A stretch of DNA of 64,000 nucleotides from positions 70,678,529 to 70,742,528 of the forward strand of contig CM070873.1 in NCBI GenBank assembly GCA_036365515.1, written 5' to 3'. The stretch comes from Torymus aiolomorphi. Lineage: Eukaryota; Arthropoda; Insecta; Hymenoptera; Torymidae. A program made the position numbers and the translations under genes. The notes beneath the pieces were generated by a model. The model searched no databases. It was not told where the DNA came from and was given only the letters and a program-made list of their open reading frames with translations. Position 1 is the stretch's first letter. The number at the start of each line of letters is the position of its first letter. Positions 12,898 to 25,317 of the stretch are shown piece by piece.

Positions 12898-13309
12898 GCA
12901 TATATATATAAATATTATCTTATATCTTAAAAATGAACAAATTTAAAAAATGGATTTTGTGGTATGCGACATACACGTGTACATACACACACGGACAAAC
13001 ACGCGCGTACACACACACACACACACACAACTATATATTACTTATTATTGATATAATATAATATGCATTATTTGTATTATACCACAGCTACATGTTCAAT
13101 ATTTAATAAATAGTGGATTTCATAATAAGTAATATATCTGTGGTGCCAAGGAAGATGGGAATTAATCCACTCTTTATGAAAATCGAGTTAAAGCCATTTT
13201 TCTCTTTTTTGAGGTTTAATACACCATTTTTTGAAGTTTTTATTTGGTAAAAAATTCATTATTCTGTAGTTACAACGTAATTGTAAAAGGACAAATCGTC
13301 GCTTCCCGG

Positions 13310-13500
13310 TTAAAAGGCGTTATTTAAAAATCGGCCTGAAAAAGGCGTTATTTGGAAATCGACCTGAAGAAGGCGTTATCTTGTAATCAATCTGAAAAAG
13401 GCGTTATCTAAAAATCATCCTGAAAAAGACGTTATCTAGAAATCGGCCTGAAAAAGGCGTTATCTCGGAATGAACCTGAAGAAGGCGTTATCTCGCGCGT
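13310..13500 (+). repeat. 28-bp minisatellite, seven units
   Basis: The core GGCGTTAT (one unit has GACGTTAT) starts at 13316, 13344, 13372, 13400, 13428, 13456 and 13484, an exact 28-bp period with no indels. Between cores the sequence varies (AAATCGRCCTGAARAA). It has no spacer/repeat dichotomy and is not a CRISPR array. Confidence 0.9.
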
Positions 13501-15399
13501 AAATTTTTTTTACTCTAATTTAAGTTGGCAACACTGTCAACATTTTCTTTATTTAATTTCAGAAATATGTTATATGATAATAGTGTACAATTTTTTAAGT
13601 TAACTATACAAATGCGGGGCGATACTAAAATTAATATTTGTTTTTTTTTATTAACGATTTTTTTATACAATACTATATTGATTTTATAATAAATATATAA
13701 TAAATATTTGTAATAACCAATATTATATAATTTTTTTTTAAACACACCTTCCAAACAGATTTTTTCTACTACTTCTTTATACCATAAAGGAACGGAAAGT
13801 ACTCGTGTAGAATCCAAAACGACATCCCTTTTCTTGACATTGGGAATAAGAAAAGGTTTTTTCTTAATTCCAGAAACAAATGCTAAAAAATTGCCCTTTT
13901 TCAAATGCTAACCATTTCCCTTAAAAGTTACGTGAGTTTGAAGGTATGTTTAAGATACACCAAAAATGTTAGAAAGCGGTAAAAGCAATATCTCCAAACT
14001 CATGTAACTTTTAAGCACGTGTAAATTACCGTACGAGCCGAAGGCGAGGCTGGCAAACATGTGCTTTGGATGGCCCTCTGTATCCCTGTGTTGCGTATAT
14101 TATTTTTCACCATACCCGGGCCAATCGAGCGTCAATCTTCGCGCGTGCATAATTTCCTTCTTTATGCACGCGTAGCGTACACACTATTTTTCCTCACAAG
14201 TTACGGAATTACATTACGCAACGAGTGCGCAAAATAGGTCATTCCCGCACGAGTCGAGTTTGTCGCGCGAGCACAGCACGGGCGATATATAAAAGGACGA
14301 CTGCGGGTGATCTATTGCGCACGTGTGACGTATACTATTTCTCCTAACGAGCTGCGCAGAGTTCGATTTTGCACACTTATAGTTCTGAAATAATTATTTT
14401 CGATACAAGTGCGAAAAAGTGATTTTATCCTCGTGTGGACGTTTGCGCCTTAGCGAAGCGGGGGGGGAAAAGGCCATACAAGGACAAAATTACTTTCTCA
14501 CTCGTGTATTGAACACTATTTTTTGACACGACGCGTGAGAAGCTTGATTTAGGGCATGCTTTTTTATTAGAGCGTGTACGAAATGGAGCGTTACGCACGG
14601 AGTGTTAAAAAGTTCGTTTCCGAACGGCAACGCGTTCGGAATAGTATATTTCACAACAAGGGAGGTAAAGAGTTGGCCAGTCCAGAGCAGGTGTAAATTG
14701 CCAGGCGAGCCGAAGGCGAGGGTGGCAAATACGTGCTCTGGGGTGGCCCTCTTTACCCTCATGTTGTGTATACGATTTTTCATCGTACCCGAGCCGAAAA
14801 TACCACATTCGCGTTTTGGGGCCTCTATACTATATCTAATACTTTCGTGCCTCAAACTTTTTTTTATGCATTTTTCGAGGCAAGCGCGAATTTCGGCGCT
14901 TTTTTTTGCTCGCGGCCCCACTGTGCGGCAGTCTGCTGCAGTATCGCCGCCTGAAATCCAAACAAAATGCACTTTGTTAATTAAAATAGCCGAGCACAAC
15001 AATTATACAATTTATTATAATATATAATAAGGTTAACATTATATTATATTAAGTATACATAAGAAACTCCCTTACAGCTAAAACTTTCTCATTTTCTTTT
15101 CCGTTTTTTCTACACTCCACGCTCACACATCACCGCGAAAACGAAACCAAAACATTACGGCCGCAAAAAAGGAGCAACCCGATCGACGCGTAAAAAGCAA
15201 CGGCCGTTAGTGTAGGGTATCGCGGTCGAGCCACGCATGTGCGCTCTGCCGAGCATTCATTCATTCATTCGTCAGGGATTCGCCGAAATTTCTGCAGATC
15301 GCGTGCACACGCGAGACTTGCGGATCGGGCCGTAAACGGAGAAGTATACAGGTATAGAGCTCTCGATGTATTTTGAATTTCGCGGTGTATTTTTTAATT
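13501..15399. other. Intergenic repeats: AATAGTA-type and GCCGAAGGCGAG blocks
   Basis: There is no gene. Two related ~110-bp blocks at 13995-14110 and 14690-14805 share GAGCCGAAGGCGAG, GGTGGCAAA or GCTGGCAAA, and TGGCCCTCT. Between them lie CG-rich arms of palindromic MITEs (ACTATTTTTC, then TTACGCAACGAGTGCGCAAA, at 14186-14235). The 129-codon minus frame at 13515-13904 is T-rich and unlike known families. The stretch 15060-15370 is mixed composition without recognisable content. Confidence 0.45.
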
Positions 15400-15685
15400 T
15401 CATTCAAAAATCAGTGAATCCTAAAAAATTATTTTCGTCTCAAATTCGCAATAAAAAAAAAGAAAAAATGAGACCCGCCCGGGCAAAGTCGATCGCGTAG
15501 ATCCGGAGATAAAGCGGTACACACACACACACACACACACACACGCACGCACATCCATACACACATCCATAGAGACATTTTCTAAAATCATGAAATACAA
15601 ACTTCTAACAACTTTAATCATGTTTCTAGAGCGATTTAACGAAACTTAAAATTTTACTATTACAAAGCTTCCTCTAGGAGGAAGC
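15400..15685 (+). mobile_element. Hairpin-ended (AC)n element, right-end fragment
   Basis: ATGAGACC followed by an (AC)n array at about 15520-15555 and the terminal hairpin GCTTCCTC TAG GAGGAAGC (15667-15685) match the copy at 52.8-54.6 kb in order and orientation. Only the right end is present. Confidence 0.65.
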
Positions 15686-16605
15686 AAAATTTTGTTTAGC
15701 ATATTGGATTTACTCACTGAATTCAGCATGCCAAGATATGTTATGAAAAAAATGTTCAGCGCCCTATGATTTTTTAAGACCGGGTTGAAATTTCACCGGT
15801 ACCTCCCCTTAAGTTTCCCAAAAAAGGGGGCTGAATTTTTAAGTTCACTGTACTTTTGAAAATGCTTAATTATTTAAAACAGAAATTATATTTTATATTT
15901 CTGAGTTCCGCGATCTGTTAGGAATTCTTCTCTGAACAAAATAAGACCAAACAAATAAGAATCGAATAAAATGTGAAGACAAGGCACTATTTTGAATGAA
16001 ATAAAAAATATATCAAGACATATGATTTTTAAAAGTCGAAATACTTTCAAAATTTTCGTCCGATTTTCGGTTTTGAGAGCTTAAGTTATTTGTCTGGTAT
16101 ACATTGACAAAGCTGTCAAGTTGGAAATAAGAAAAAAGTATTCGTAGTAAATTCTTGATATTTTAAGTATAGTGGATCAATTGTAAGTTGTTCGTAGGTA
16201 TTCTGTGGCTAAAATGCTTAAAAATTAGATCTGTAACACGGATTTATAAAAATATTACATTCAATCAAATCTTTTGGGATGAAAGCTTTTGCGTTCTCTT
16301 TCTTTTCCTGATAAGGTATCAGCTCCAGGTAACGTCCTCAACGTTCTCTTTCTAAGAGGTGATTGTTGCGGATATAAATAGAAATTAATACATTTAGATC
16401 TATAAAACGCGGGATTTTGTTATAAAACCAATAAACCCAAAGATTATTGTAAATACAGGAAAAATATTAGTAAAGCGTGAAAAGATCAATATTATGAAGG
16501 AGATAAAGAGATATTAGTCGTAAAGCTACTTAGAACTTACGGAACTTACGAGTTGCGAAAATATGGAATAAGAAATATGAGATATAAGATCGAGATTAGA
16601 GAATA
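15686..16605. other. AT-rich stretch without recognisable features
   Basis: No gene, RNA or repeat family could be supported here. Confidence 0.4.
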
Positions 16606-16790
16606 GGTAGAATCGAAATATGGAAACGCGGGAAAGTACAGGAAAGCACGGTAGAATGGAAACATGGAAACGCGGGAATCCGCGGGAAAGCGCGGTAGAA
16701 TAGAAATATGGAAACGGGGGAAACCGTGAGAAGGCGCGGTAGAATGGAAATACGAAGACGCGGGAAATCGCGGGAAAAGGAATCTGAGAT
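16606..16790 (+). repeat. 44-bp minisatellite, four units
   Basis: GGTAGAAT begins units at 16606, 16650, 16694 and 16739 (44, 44, 45 bp). The unit body is close to GGAAACGCGGGAAA. A 109-codon minus frame at 16546-16875 exists only because the period keeps stops out; it reads as a repetitive Pro/Phe peptide and is not called as a gene. Confidence 0.85.
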
Positions 16791-18969
16791 CTGAGTGGTC
16801 GCGATGGTGCACGGGAAGATTGAAGGGACGTGATTGGAGGAGCGCGCGATTGGGAGCGATCGATACGTGGAACAAAGTTTGACAGGCAGTCTGCGTCCAG
16901 TCCTTATACGCTACGCTTCAGAGCGACGTCTTGATGTGAGTATGGTGGAAATATTAGTATATAAATATAGTGAATAAATGAATAAATAAATTAATTAAAC
17001 AGTACTATGCTGTCCTTGCTATCGACCTCCCTTTTGTTCTCAACAATAATGCCCGGAAAAATAAGGCCTGCATAACGCAAACTTTTTATTTTATTCGTAA
17101 TTAATTTCTGATCGAAACTGAGAATACCTTATTAAAGGACATACAAAAGACTTGTTATCCCCACTAGCCACGTTTAACGCGCTTCGCGCGCATTTTTTTT
17201 TTCAAGGTTATGCATATGATGGAATTAGTAATAATTTGTTTTAATAAGTTTAAATTAATGATAATATAGAAATTTTGAAAAATAAAATAATAACATTTTT
17301 CTTATACTATTTTAATTATTCAACTTTGAATATTCAACCTGAAGAATTTAATCTTGAAAATTCAAACACAATTCAATTTTAGCGCATATTCTATAAAGAC
17401 CAATCACATGAGTCTGCAACAACCAAAGTAGTCTTATTGTGATAACAGATTTCATCCATGAAAAATTCAGACCTGCGTAACGAACATTCACAAAGTTATG
17501 GACGTTTCAAACTTTCGATCAAACCTTAATTAATAAGGAATAGAAAGAACTCTCGAATTCTCAAAATGATTTTTTATATTTATATTTGATCATCTCATCG
17601 AAGTTCATTAATGTAAGTCAGAAATTGGAAATTCGATCGTCGATCGATCTAAATCTGGTTTTCATCATTGTGCAAGATATTATTATTTTAAAAGGCAAAA
17701 ATTAGTCGATCGAATTGGGTGTTATATCGTTGTACTGTTAGAGTGATTTGATAAATTTATTTTCAATGAATGTTAAATTTGATTTTTGATTATTGAACAA
17801 ACAAATATGTATAGAAATTATCCACTACGAGTCCATTCACTACGATACTTAAATTAATATATTATATTATTATATTATTATATTATCTTATATTATTCTA
17901 TCAAATAATAGCCAATAGGCCAATACGGCCAACAATAATGGCCGTATTTTATCCATTAATTGACACAAAGTATGTTGCGTGAAAATTTTGCAAGAAAAAA
18001 TTTATAAATGGATATTAACAAGTCATTAAAATTTAGAATAATTTTTACACATAAACGTCGCTGCGCTTTTGTATGTATATCCACACGGAGCAGCGGCGCC
18101 CTATAGGACGCTGTATACTACACCGTCGTTACGCTCACTGCCTGTAGGCCAGTGTGCTGATTGGTTAACATTCAGATATCAATGAATTAGCCTTGGGGTT
18201 TGCAAGACGGCACCAGTATCGGCACAGCGCTGCGTAACGTATACGTACATTCTTCCTCACATTATACTTACTTTCCTTCAAAAAAACATTTTGAAGATTG
18301 AACAAATATATTTATACATAGATATGTCATAATACGGTCTACACCAGAATTCCATGCGCGCGCTACGCGTGCTTATCAGCTTTTAGTACATATGTAAAAT
18401 TTCACTAAGAAACTGTGATTTGAAGTAAAGGTTATTTAATAATTTTAAAAGGTTTTGAATTTAATATTATAATCAATTATTTTATTCATTTTTTATACAT
18501 AATTTAAAAATTAGTACTTTTTAATCTTCATAAATGAATGTAATTTGAATTGTGTCATAAAATGGTATAATAATTTAAAATTTTGGCATTAAAAATTAAT
18601 TAAAGGAATCAGTAAATTAAATTTGAGGAAGCCATGCCAATGAATTGGCAGCGTTTTTTGCGTGCCTGCGTAATGTATTTTATAAAAATCGTTCAAAACT
18701 TTGACGCTAATTCAAAATAATGATTTTATTTTATCTACTAAATCTCTCCACAACCTATCGCATTTTAATATCACTTAATTTGAAAGCAATGTTTTCAAGA
18801 TCAAAATCAAACAATAGAACGAAGTGGAATCAATTAACTGAACACAGTCAAGTATACGTAAGTTCTTTTTACCGGAATCAATTAATCTATTAACCAAGTA
18901 ATGAAGTATTAATTAACTCTGTAACCATTAAATTGGTTAAAATAATCGAGTTTGTAAGTATAACTTATA
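16791..18969. other. AT-rich stretch; one end of a hairpin-ended element
   Basis: No gene. At 18592-18653 lies the second kind of end of the hairpin-ended family (GAGGAAGC, then GCCAATGAATTGGCAGCG with the perfect GCCAAT/ATTGGC inverted repeat), oriented as at 31400-31458. CG-rich patches near 17180, 18060 and 18350 (GCGCGCGCTACGCG) recur at 25318, where the odorant receptor breaks off. Confidence 0.5.
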
Positions 18970-20220
18970 AAAATAGTACATTACGCAACTAGTGCGCGAA
19001 GCAGGTGATTTTTAGTTTAATTAAGAGTTTAGAGAAATTTAAGTTTAATTAAGAGTTTTAAGTAGTCTTTGGCCTTTAAAAATTATTTACTCAATTCAAA
19101 ACGGGTGCCATCAAAATCAATTATGCCAAAATCAAAATTTAGAAATGGATATATATTAATTTTTTTTTTGGAGCTCATTTTATCACAAAATCAATATACT
19201 TACAGAATGATACTTGTAATTACCGATAATTGAAATTTATTTTTTGTATGTCATTTTAAGAAGATAAATTTAAAGGTATTGGACTGCCTTAATGAACTTT
19301 TACCTATTTTATATTTATTACGAAACTTGTTAAGTACCTACTGTAACTATTAATATTTTTTCCCATTATCGTGTGCAAAGATCGAGTTTGCACACGCATT
19401 TTCGTGCGCAAACTGCCATTTTTCCACACGCTCGTCTCAGTGTGAGGAAGAGTGGTGGTTTGCTCGCGCCGATGCGTGTGCAGGCTCGAACATTGCACAA
19501 CTCGATAGGAAATAGTACATTACGCAACTAGTGCGTAAAGCGAGTCATTTTTGGACGGGTATTGTTTGTCGCCCGAGCGAAGCGAGAAGATACCCGTGCA
19601 AAGATTACTGACTTTCGCACGTATTGCGTTTACTATTTTTTATAACTGAGCGCGTGAAACTCTACGTTAAATTCCTGTTCAACGTGCGTAAAGTATTCGG
19701 ATTTCTTTCACGCTTCAGTGCGTAAAGTACTCACTTTACGCACTACTTCACGCACCGAGTGCGTAAAGTAAACACTTTACGCACTAGTGAAAAAAGGGAG
19801 TATTTTACGCACGCTAAACAGGCATCTAAAGTCGATTTTTACGCACTCAGTTATAAAAAATAGTATACGATACTCATGCGCTGCGTAGGTGATCCCGAAC
19901 TCGCTTTTTTGTCGACAAACTCCCCTCGTGCAGGGATCCCCTGCTTTGCGCATTTGTACCGTAATGTACTATTTCCTAACGGAGTGTGCAAAATTCGATT
20001 TTGCGAATCCGAATGAGTGCGTAAAGTATAGCGTATTCCCGCACCAGTGTGCAAAATACATTCCCGCACTGCTTGCAGTGCGAACTCAGCGCATCTCGTT
20101 AGGAAATAGTATATTACGATACAAGTGGGCGAAGTAGGAGATTTACGCACAAAAACACGAGTGCGTGAATCGCCTACGCTCACGCGTATCGTACACTATT
20201 TATTTAACTCAGCGTGTGTA
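18970..20220. repeat. Cluster of AATAGTAYA palindromic MITEs
   Basis: Several units begin AATAGTACATTACGCAACTA or AATAGTATATTACGATACAA (18976, 19511, 20105) and end in the complement (for example CGCACGTATTGCGTTTACTATT at 19617-19637). The unit at 19511-19637 is a complete ~127-bp palindrome. The interiors are CG-rich and highly self-complementary (GTGCGTAAAGT blocks at 19690-19800). Open frames across 19304-20424 are by-products. The same family recurs at 25884, 39130 and 40023. A relative of the TTAA-flanked element end also lies at 19090-19290. Confidence 0.65.
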
Positions 20221-20245
20221 ATTTTCTATTTTTATAAAAGTATAT

Positions 20246-23200
20246 GGCCGAATCCATCTCAAATCAGACAGCCCGCGTATGCCTATTTCACCTATCATGT
20301 TGAAATAAAAATATTTATGTTCTACTCGAAAAAATATTTTACACGTGTTTTTTTATTTTTTTGTTTCATCAAAATTTCATGCGTTCAGCGATACCGAAAA
20401 ATTCCGAGAAAATTCTTTCATTGAGAAAAAAAATTTTCAATGTGATTTTCAGACTGCTATTGTTTCAGCAGTTTTTCAAGCTTTTAAACGTGTAACACAT
20501 AATTTCACTCAGTTTTGAGCCCTCTTTAACGGCCTTAATGTCATTTTCAAAAAAAAATAAAAAATCCACGAGCTATGCACTTTTTACTGAAAAATTCATT
20601 TTTTAGAGAAGTGCCTTTTTCTCGAAAACCCCATGTTTTTTTTGCACAATTTTTGTTGTCGTGATAGAGGACGGTAATGCCTAGCTAGACGTATTTGTGA
20701 GATTCGGTACTTTTTTCCTGGGATAGCGATCACTAATGAGATAACACACAAACAAATTTTTCACGCTTAACGCTTATATATAGTCAATGATATTAGAGTC
20801 AATGTAAAGGTATTTATCTTTGTGCGTATGTAATATACATGTACGTGCGCCTACTTATAGGAGTATATGTACTAGTACATTTGTCCGCTAGATGGATATG
20901 GTTTGACTTAACATTTACAAAGAAAAGTTCGGTTTCTGCTATATATCACACATCTCGTCTTATTTAAAACCATCATCTTTTGGAAAATTATTACATATTT
21001 ACACCTTATCAACTCAACTACGATGTCTCAATATTACTCAACAGAGAGAATCAAATGTGCAGACTTTTTAGACAAACACAAACAAATTATTTACAAATCT
21101 AGTTCCGTACGTTTAAAACAACTTGAGAATCTTGCTCATCCATTGAAGCACCTCTATCCTCATTTACCTTTGACACCTTCTACATATCTGTGTCAACATT
21201 GTTACAATCGTGCTTTAGAATTGGTGAGTAGTACTGACAATGAATTTATAACGGATAATGAAGTTACCGATAACGTAGTTGATAGAGATGAAGATTTTTT
21301 ACCAAGTACTCCAGAACGCATTGAAGAATTTAATAATGAAATAAGTACATCTTTCTTAGGTTCTGTATCGCCTCTTAAAAGAAAAAATCTTATACATGAA
21401 AAATCAATTGAAAATTACGTAACAAAGAAGAAAACAAAAAATACTTTCAACATTGTCTAATACCCTTGATGTGAAGTTGAACAATGTTTATGACGTTTCT
21501 ATAACAGCAAATGAATCAACTGTATGCCATTGTACAGAATGGATACAAAATCTTGGTCTAGCCTTGCAAAAGTGTTCTACGGTATCAGAAAAAATAAAAA
21601 TTCTGACTTTGCTACCTTCATCCTTTACAAAACATGAAATTTTATCTTTATTTCCAGAAATAACAATGTATATGATCAACAAATCGAGAAATCTTGTTAA
21701 AGAAAAAGGAATTTATTCAGAACCAGATGCATATTCAGGCCATCCGATTGATGAAAACATGGAAAAAATTGTTATGGAATATTATTTAAATGATGATTTT
21801 AATTGTTCAAGACAAAGTCCTAATAAATGTGACGTTGTTACAATTAAAGTTAACAATAAAGAAGAGAAAAAAGTTAAGCGTTTTCTTACTCGAAGTTTAA
21901 AAGAGACGTATAAAGTATTTAAAAATGATTATCCAGAATTGAGAATTGGAAAATCGAAATTTTATAGTTTGCGACCAAAGTATGTCTTACTTAGCCCCAT
22001 CAAAGAAGTTTGTCTCTGTATCTATTGCGCAAATTATGATTTATTTCTTACGAGCTTAATTAATTTTAGAGGGAGTAACGTCACAGAGTTGGATGAAAGT
22101 CGGTCACAAATAATAAATGCAACAATGTGTTCTGAGCCATCTGATTTATGTTATTTACAAGAATGTAAACTATGTCCAGGGATTAAGGGAATTACGTTTC
22201 ATGTTTTAAAACTGCAAGATGTAGAAGGCACAGAAGAAATTCCATATGCTTTGTGGGATAATGCAAACCTGATTAGAAAGACACTATCAATTTCTGCTTT
22301 TAAAGATGAACTTTCGGTTTGGACCATGAGGGTTAGTACTCACATGTATGTAAAAAATATACAACGCAAAGCTATAAAAACAGAAAGAGAAAGTGCTAAA
22401 AAAGACTCACATCATTTAGTTCTTCAAATAGACTTCGCTGAAAACTGGGCTGTGATTCATAATAAAGCTGTTCAAGGAAATCATTGGGTTAATGATCAAA
22501 TTTCTATTTTCACAGCAGTCTCTTATCAAGGGGATTCGACACAAAGTTTCGCAGTTATAAGTGATGACCGAAAACATGATTCAGCGTATGCTTTGCTAGC
22601 AGTACAAAAAATTATAAAATTCTTGAAAGAAAATTGTTGTGATTCAATTAAAAAAATTACCATCGTATCAGACGGCGCTGCGAGTCACTTTAAAAATCGC
22701 TTTCAATTAGATGAACTAAAACGAGCACCGTGTGATATAAAATGGTTGTTCTCTGCTACTGGGCACGGCAAAGGAGCTGTAGATGGTGTGGGTGGACTTA
22801 TAAAGCATTACGCTACTTCGCATAATCTTCGAGAGCCCCTTGAAGAAGCTATTCAAAACGCAAATGATTTTGCAATACATGTTCAAAAATATACTGATGC
22901 TATTAAAATAATACATTTACAAGATGCTGAAATAGAACAATTCAGAAAAGAAAAAAATATTGATTGGCTTACAACTCCAAAGTATCCTGGAATTCAAAAA
23001 CTCATATATGGGTTAAAAAACATGTGACGATAAAATACATTGTTTGACAGCAAAGACCGCTGATCGTCCGCTTACTGAATTAAGAACAATGAAGCAGAAA
23101 AACAAAGGTAGTAAAATAGGTATACAAATGAAAAAAGGTATAAAAATAAAAAATCAAAAAGACGCAAATAACAAATAAATACATAGTTATGTGTACCTGT

Positions 23201-23788
23201 ATATTACATACACACAAAGACAAATACCTTTACATTGACTCTAATATCATTGACTATATATAAGCATTAGGCGTGAAAAATTTGTTTGTGTGTTATCTCA
23301 TTAGTGATCGCTATCCCAGGGAAAAAGTACCGAATCTCACAAATACGTCTAGCTAGGCATTACCGTCCTCTATCACGACAACAAAAATTGTGCAAAAAAA
23401 ACATGGGGTTTTCGAGAAAAAGGCACTTCCCTAAAAATGAATTTTTCAGTAAAAAGTGCATAGCTCGTGGATTTTTTATTTTTTTGAAAATGACATTAAG
23501 GCCGTTAAAGAGGGCTCAAAACTGAGTGAAATTGTGTGTTACACGTTTAAAAGCTCGAAAAACTGCTGAAACAATAGCAGTCTGAAAATCACATTGAAAA
23601 TTTTTTTTCTCAATGAAAGAATTTTCTCGGAATTTTTCGGCATCGCTGAACGCATGAAATTTTGATGAAACAAAAAAATAAAAAAACACGTGTAAAATAT
23701 TTTTTCGAGTAGAACATAAATATTTTTATTTCAACATGATAGGTGAAATAGGCATACGCGGGCTGTCTGATTTGAGATGGATTCGGCC
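20246..23788 (+). mobile_element. DNA transposon with ~600-bp terminal inverted repeats
   Basis: GGCCGAATCCATCTCAAATC at 20246 is mirrored at 23788, and the two arms stay nearly identical for about 600 bp (20246-20850 and 23188-23788). ATAT lies just outside both ends. It may be a 4-bp target duplication or part of the repeat, since ATAT is its own complement. The arms are non-coding; the transposase lies between them. The high arm identity suggests fairly recent activity. Confidence 0.85.
21023..23027 (+). pseudogene. DDE-type transposase of unassigned superfamily, one frameshift
   Basis: Two frames overlap by 8 nt: 145 codons from ATG 21023 to TAA 21460, and a long frame ending at TGA 23027 whose first in-track codon is TTG, not ATG. 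They read best as one protein of ~660 residues broken by a single-base slip near 21435 (A-run). The N-terminal part has a CxxC pair (YLCQHCYNRAL). The second part has Cys clusters (VCLCIYCANYD; CKLCPGIKG) and a probable RNase-H-like catalytic core: D in VLQIDFAENW, D in ITIVSDGAASHFKN, and a C-terminal acidic candidate in GHGKGAVDGVGG. I have seen this HGKG-DGVGG signature in uncharacterised arthropod proteins but cannot name the superfamily. A Sola-like element would fit a 4-bp target site, as a guess only. Confidence 0.7.
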
Positions 23789-24691
23789 ATATGCAAATAG
23801 TGTACGTAGTGCCCAGCTTTGCGGCCCAGTGTATTTCTATAATTTCTAATTTCAAATAAAGAATTTTATTTGATAATATCAATTCATTATTTTTTTTTAT
23901 AATCCTTTTATTTTTTGCTATTGTCATGTTTTAATATTTTTAGGGTCGATATTTTTTTCTTCTATTGGTAATCTCAAGCAGTTATCACAAATTAATCGAA
24001 ATAGTCACATACAGAAATATATTCTATTATTCATTTTTAATTTTAAACCACTAAAATTATTGATGCATACGTTTTTTTAAATGAATAAATTCCTTTGTAT
24101 GAAATTCATTGCTCGAAATCGGTTGCACTTAGGTGCTAGTAAAAAATTGTAAATGCATGCAATTGTTGTAATATTTATAGAAGAGATTAAACCAACTTAT
24201 GGTACATTTAGTGTGTTCATATGACTTTTACTCTTATCTTTAATTTTTTAGGATTGGAAATATCACATACCATTTTCAGTGATTGTATATGCATTTTAAA
24301 AGAAATTTACTTTTATGTTCCACTAAAAGTTGTTTCACTAATAATTCTGGCTTATTATATTTCGCAGTTACAAAAATAAATTCTTCGGCACTATTATACC
24401 TAACTACTCATTGTTCGAGAAAAACTTATCTAATTGTAAGTCTGTATCTAGATATAAGTGCAGAAAGGAAATGACATATGACATTTGTCTCTCCTTAAGA
24501 ATGCAAATTGGTGGCTTAATAGCGCGACTTATAAATATCATTTCTCTTCTGGTCGCCAGTCGTAGAAAGGCGTTATTACGCGAAAGGGTCATTTTAGGAG
24601 AAAAATGACGCAATTAAGTGACATATACGCCGAATCCGCGGTACAAAATTATCTAGTGTAATATTAGCTCACCGGATTTACGGTAGTATCC
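23789..24691. other. AT-rich stretch upstream of the odorant receptor remnant
   Basis: No gene is supported. The frames at 24283-24613 lie upstream of the receptor ATG and resemble nothing. Confidence 0.4.
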
Positions 24692-25317
24692 ATGGATTTT
24701 TACAACAGTCGCTATTTTAACATAAACAAAAAATTTTTGATATTTATGGGACTATGGCCCTATCAGAAGAGAAGAACAAAAGTTTTTATACGTAGTTACT
24801 TTGCGATATTTATGACGATATCCCTAATACCACAAGTGAGTAATTTTACGGCGTTTTCAATGTCATTATGATTTTTTTAATTATATTTCGTAAAAAATTA
24901 TTGTTGGATGTTCAGGTGCTAAGTTTTATGAAGTATTTGAATGTGAATACGGATAGGGTAATACAAAGTCTAGCGAATTCGCTGTATTTGATTGGAGTCT
25001 CTCTGAAACTTCTTACAGTAGTTATCACGGAGAAGAAGGTAAGTACATTCATTCGAAAATTTATTCATGAATGTTTAAAAATATATCATACTTTATTGAA
25101 ATTGGTATTGTTTTTAGATCCAAATAGTGTATGAAAACATAGTAGAAAATTGGAAACTTTTAGTAAATGATGAAGAGAAGGAAAAACTTGCTGAATATTC
25201 TGAAATCGGAAGATTACTAACAATTGGTTATTGCTGTGCGTATTACAAACTCAATGCACATAAAACAACAATTGTGAATAATCATAGTATTTATATTTAC
25301 CAGATTCTAAAGCAGAG
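24692..25317 (+). pseudogene. Odorant receptor (7tm_6), exons 1-3 only
   Basis: Insect odorant receptors are seven-helix ligand-gated channel subunits of sensory neurons. Exon 1 (24692-24835, 48 codons) starts MDFYNSRYFNINKKF and has GLWPYQ at residues 20-25, a signature of hymenopteran receptors, then a hydrophobic helix. It ends at CAA/GTGAGT. Exon 2 (24916-25038) begins after TTCAG and covers the second helix (ANSLYLIGVSLKLL), ending at AAG/GTAAGT. Exon 3 starts at 25118 after TTTTTAG (IQIVYENIVENWKLL, then EIGRLLTIGYC). Both introns are phase 0. Near residue 150 the frame enters a foreign GCGCGCTACGCGCGC sequence (~25318) and stops at 25366. About 230 residues, including the conserved C-terminus, are missing and no later exon is seen. 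Exons 1-3 carry no lesion, so truncation may be recent, or the gene may have been split by insertion with its remainder outside the window. Confidence 0.85.

Larger units (their letters stand above)
11297..13309. other. Gene-free stretch with microsatellites and short hairpins
   Basis: No supported gene. It holds (TG)n at 11873-11920, (AC)n followed by (TA)n at 12026-12111, CT-rich tracts at 12620-12665 and (AC)n near 13010-13028. The block at 11690-11800 (GGGGCCGCGAGTAAAAAAAA, then TGCATAAAAAAAAGTTTGAG) is an inverted copy of 14835-14930. The CpG-rich part at 12360-12860 differs in composition from its surroundings and could be a promoter-like region or an LTR remnant; I cannot decide. Confidence 0.45.

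Noticed and set aside
13310..13500. Regular 28-bp repeats considered as a CRISPR array
   Set aside because: The repeats are contiguous without distinct spacers, variation is spread through the unit, and the window is eukaryotic.
16546..16875. 109-codon minus frame with repeated Pro/Phe peptide
   Set aside because: It is an artefact of the 44-bp minisatellite.
19304..20424. Open frames of 60-110 codons on both strands
   Set aside because: They fall in self-complementary MITE arms, which gives mirrored frames; no protein similarity.
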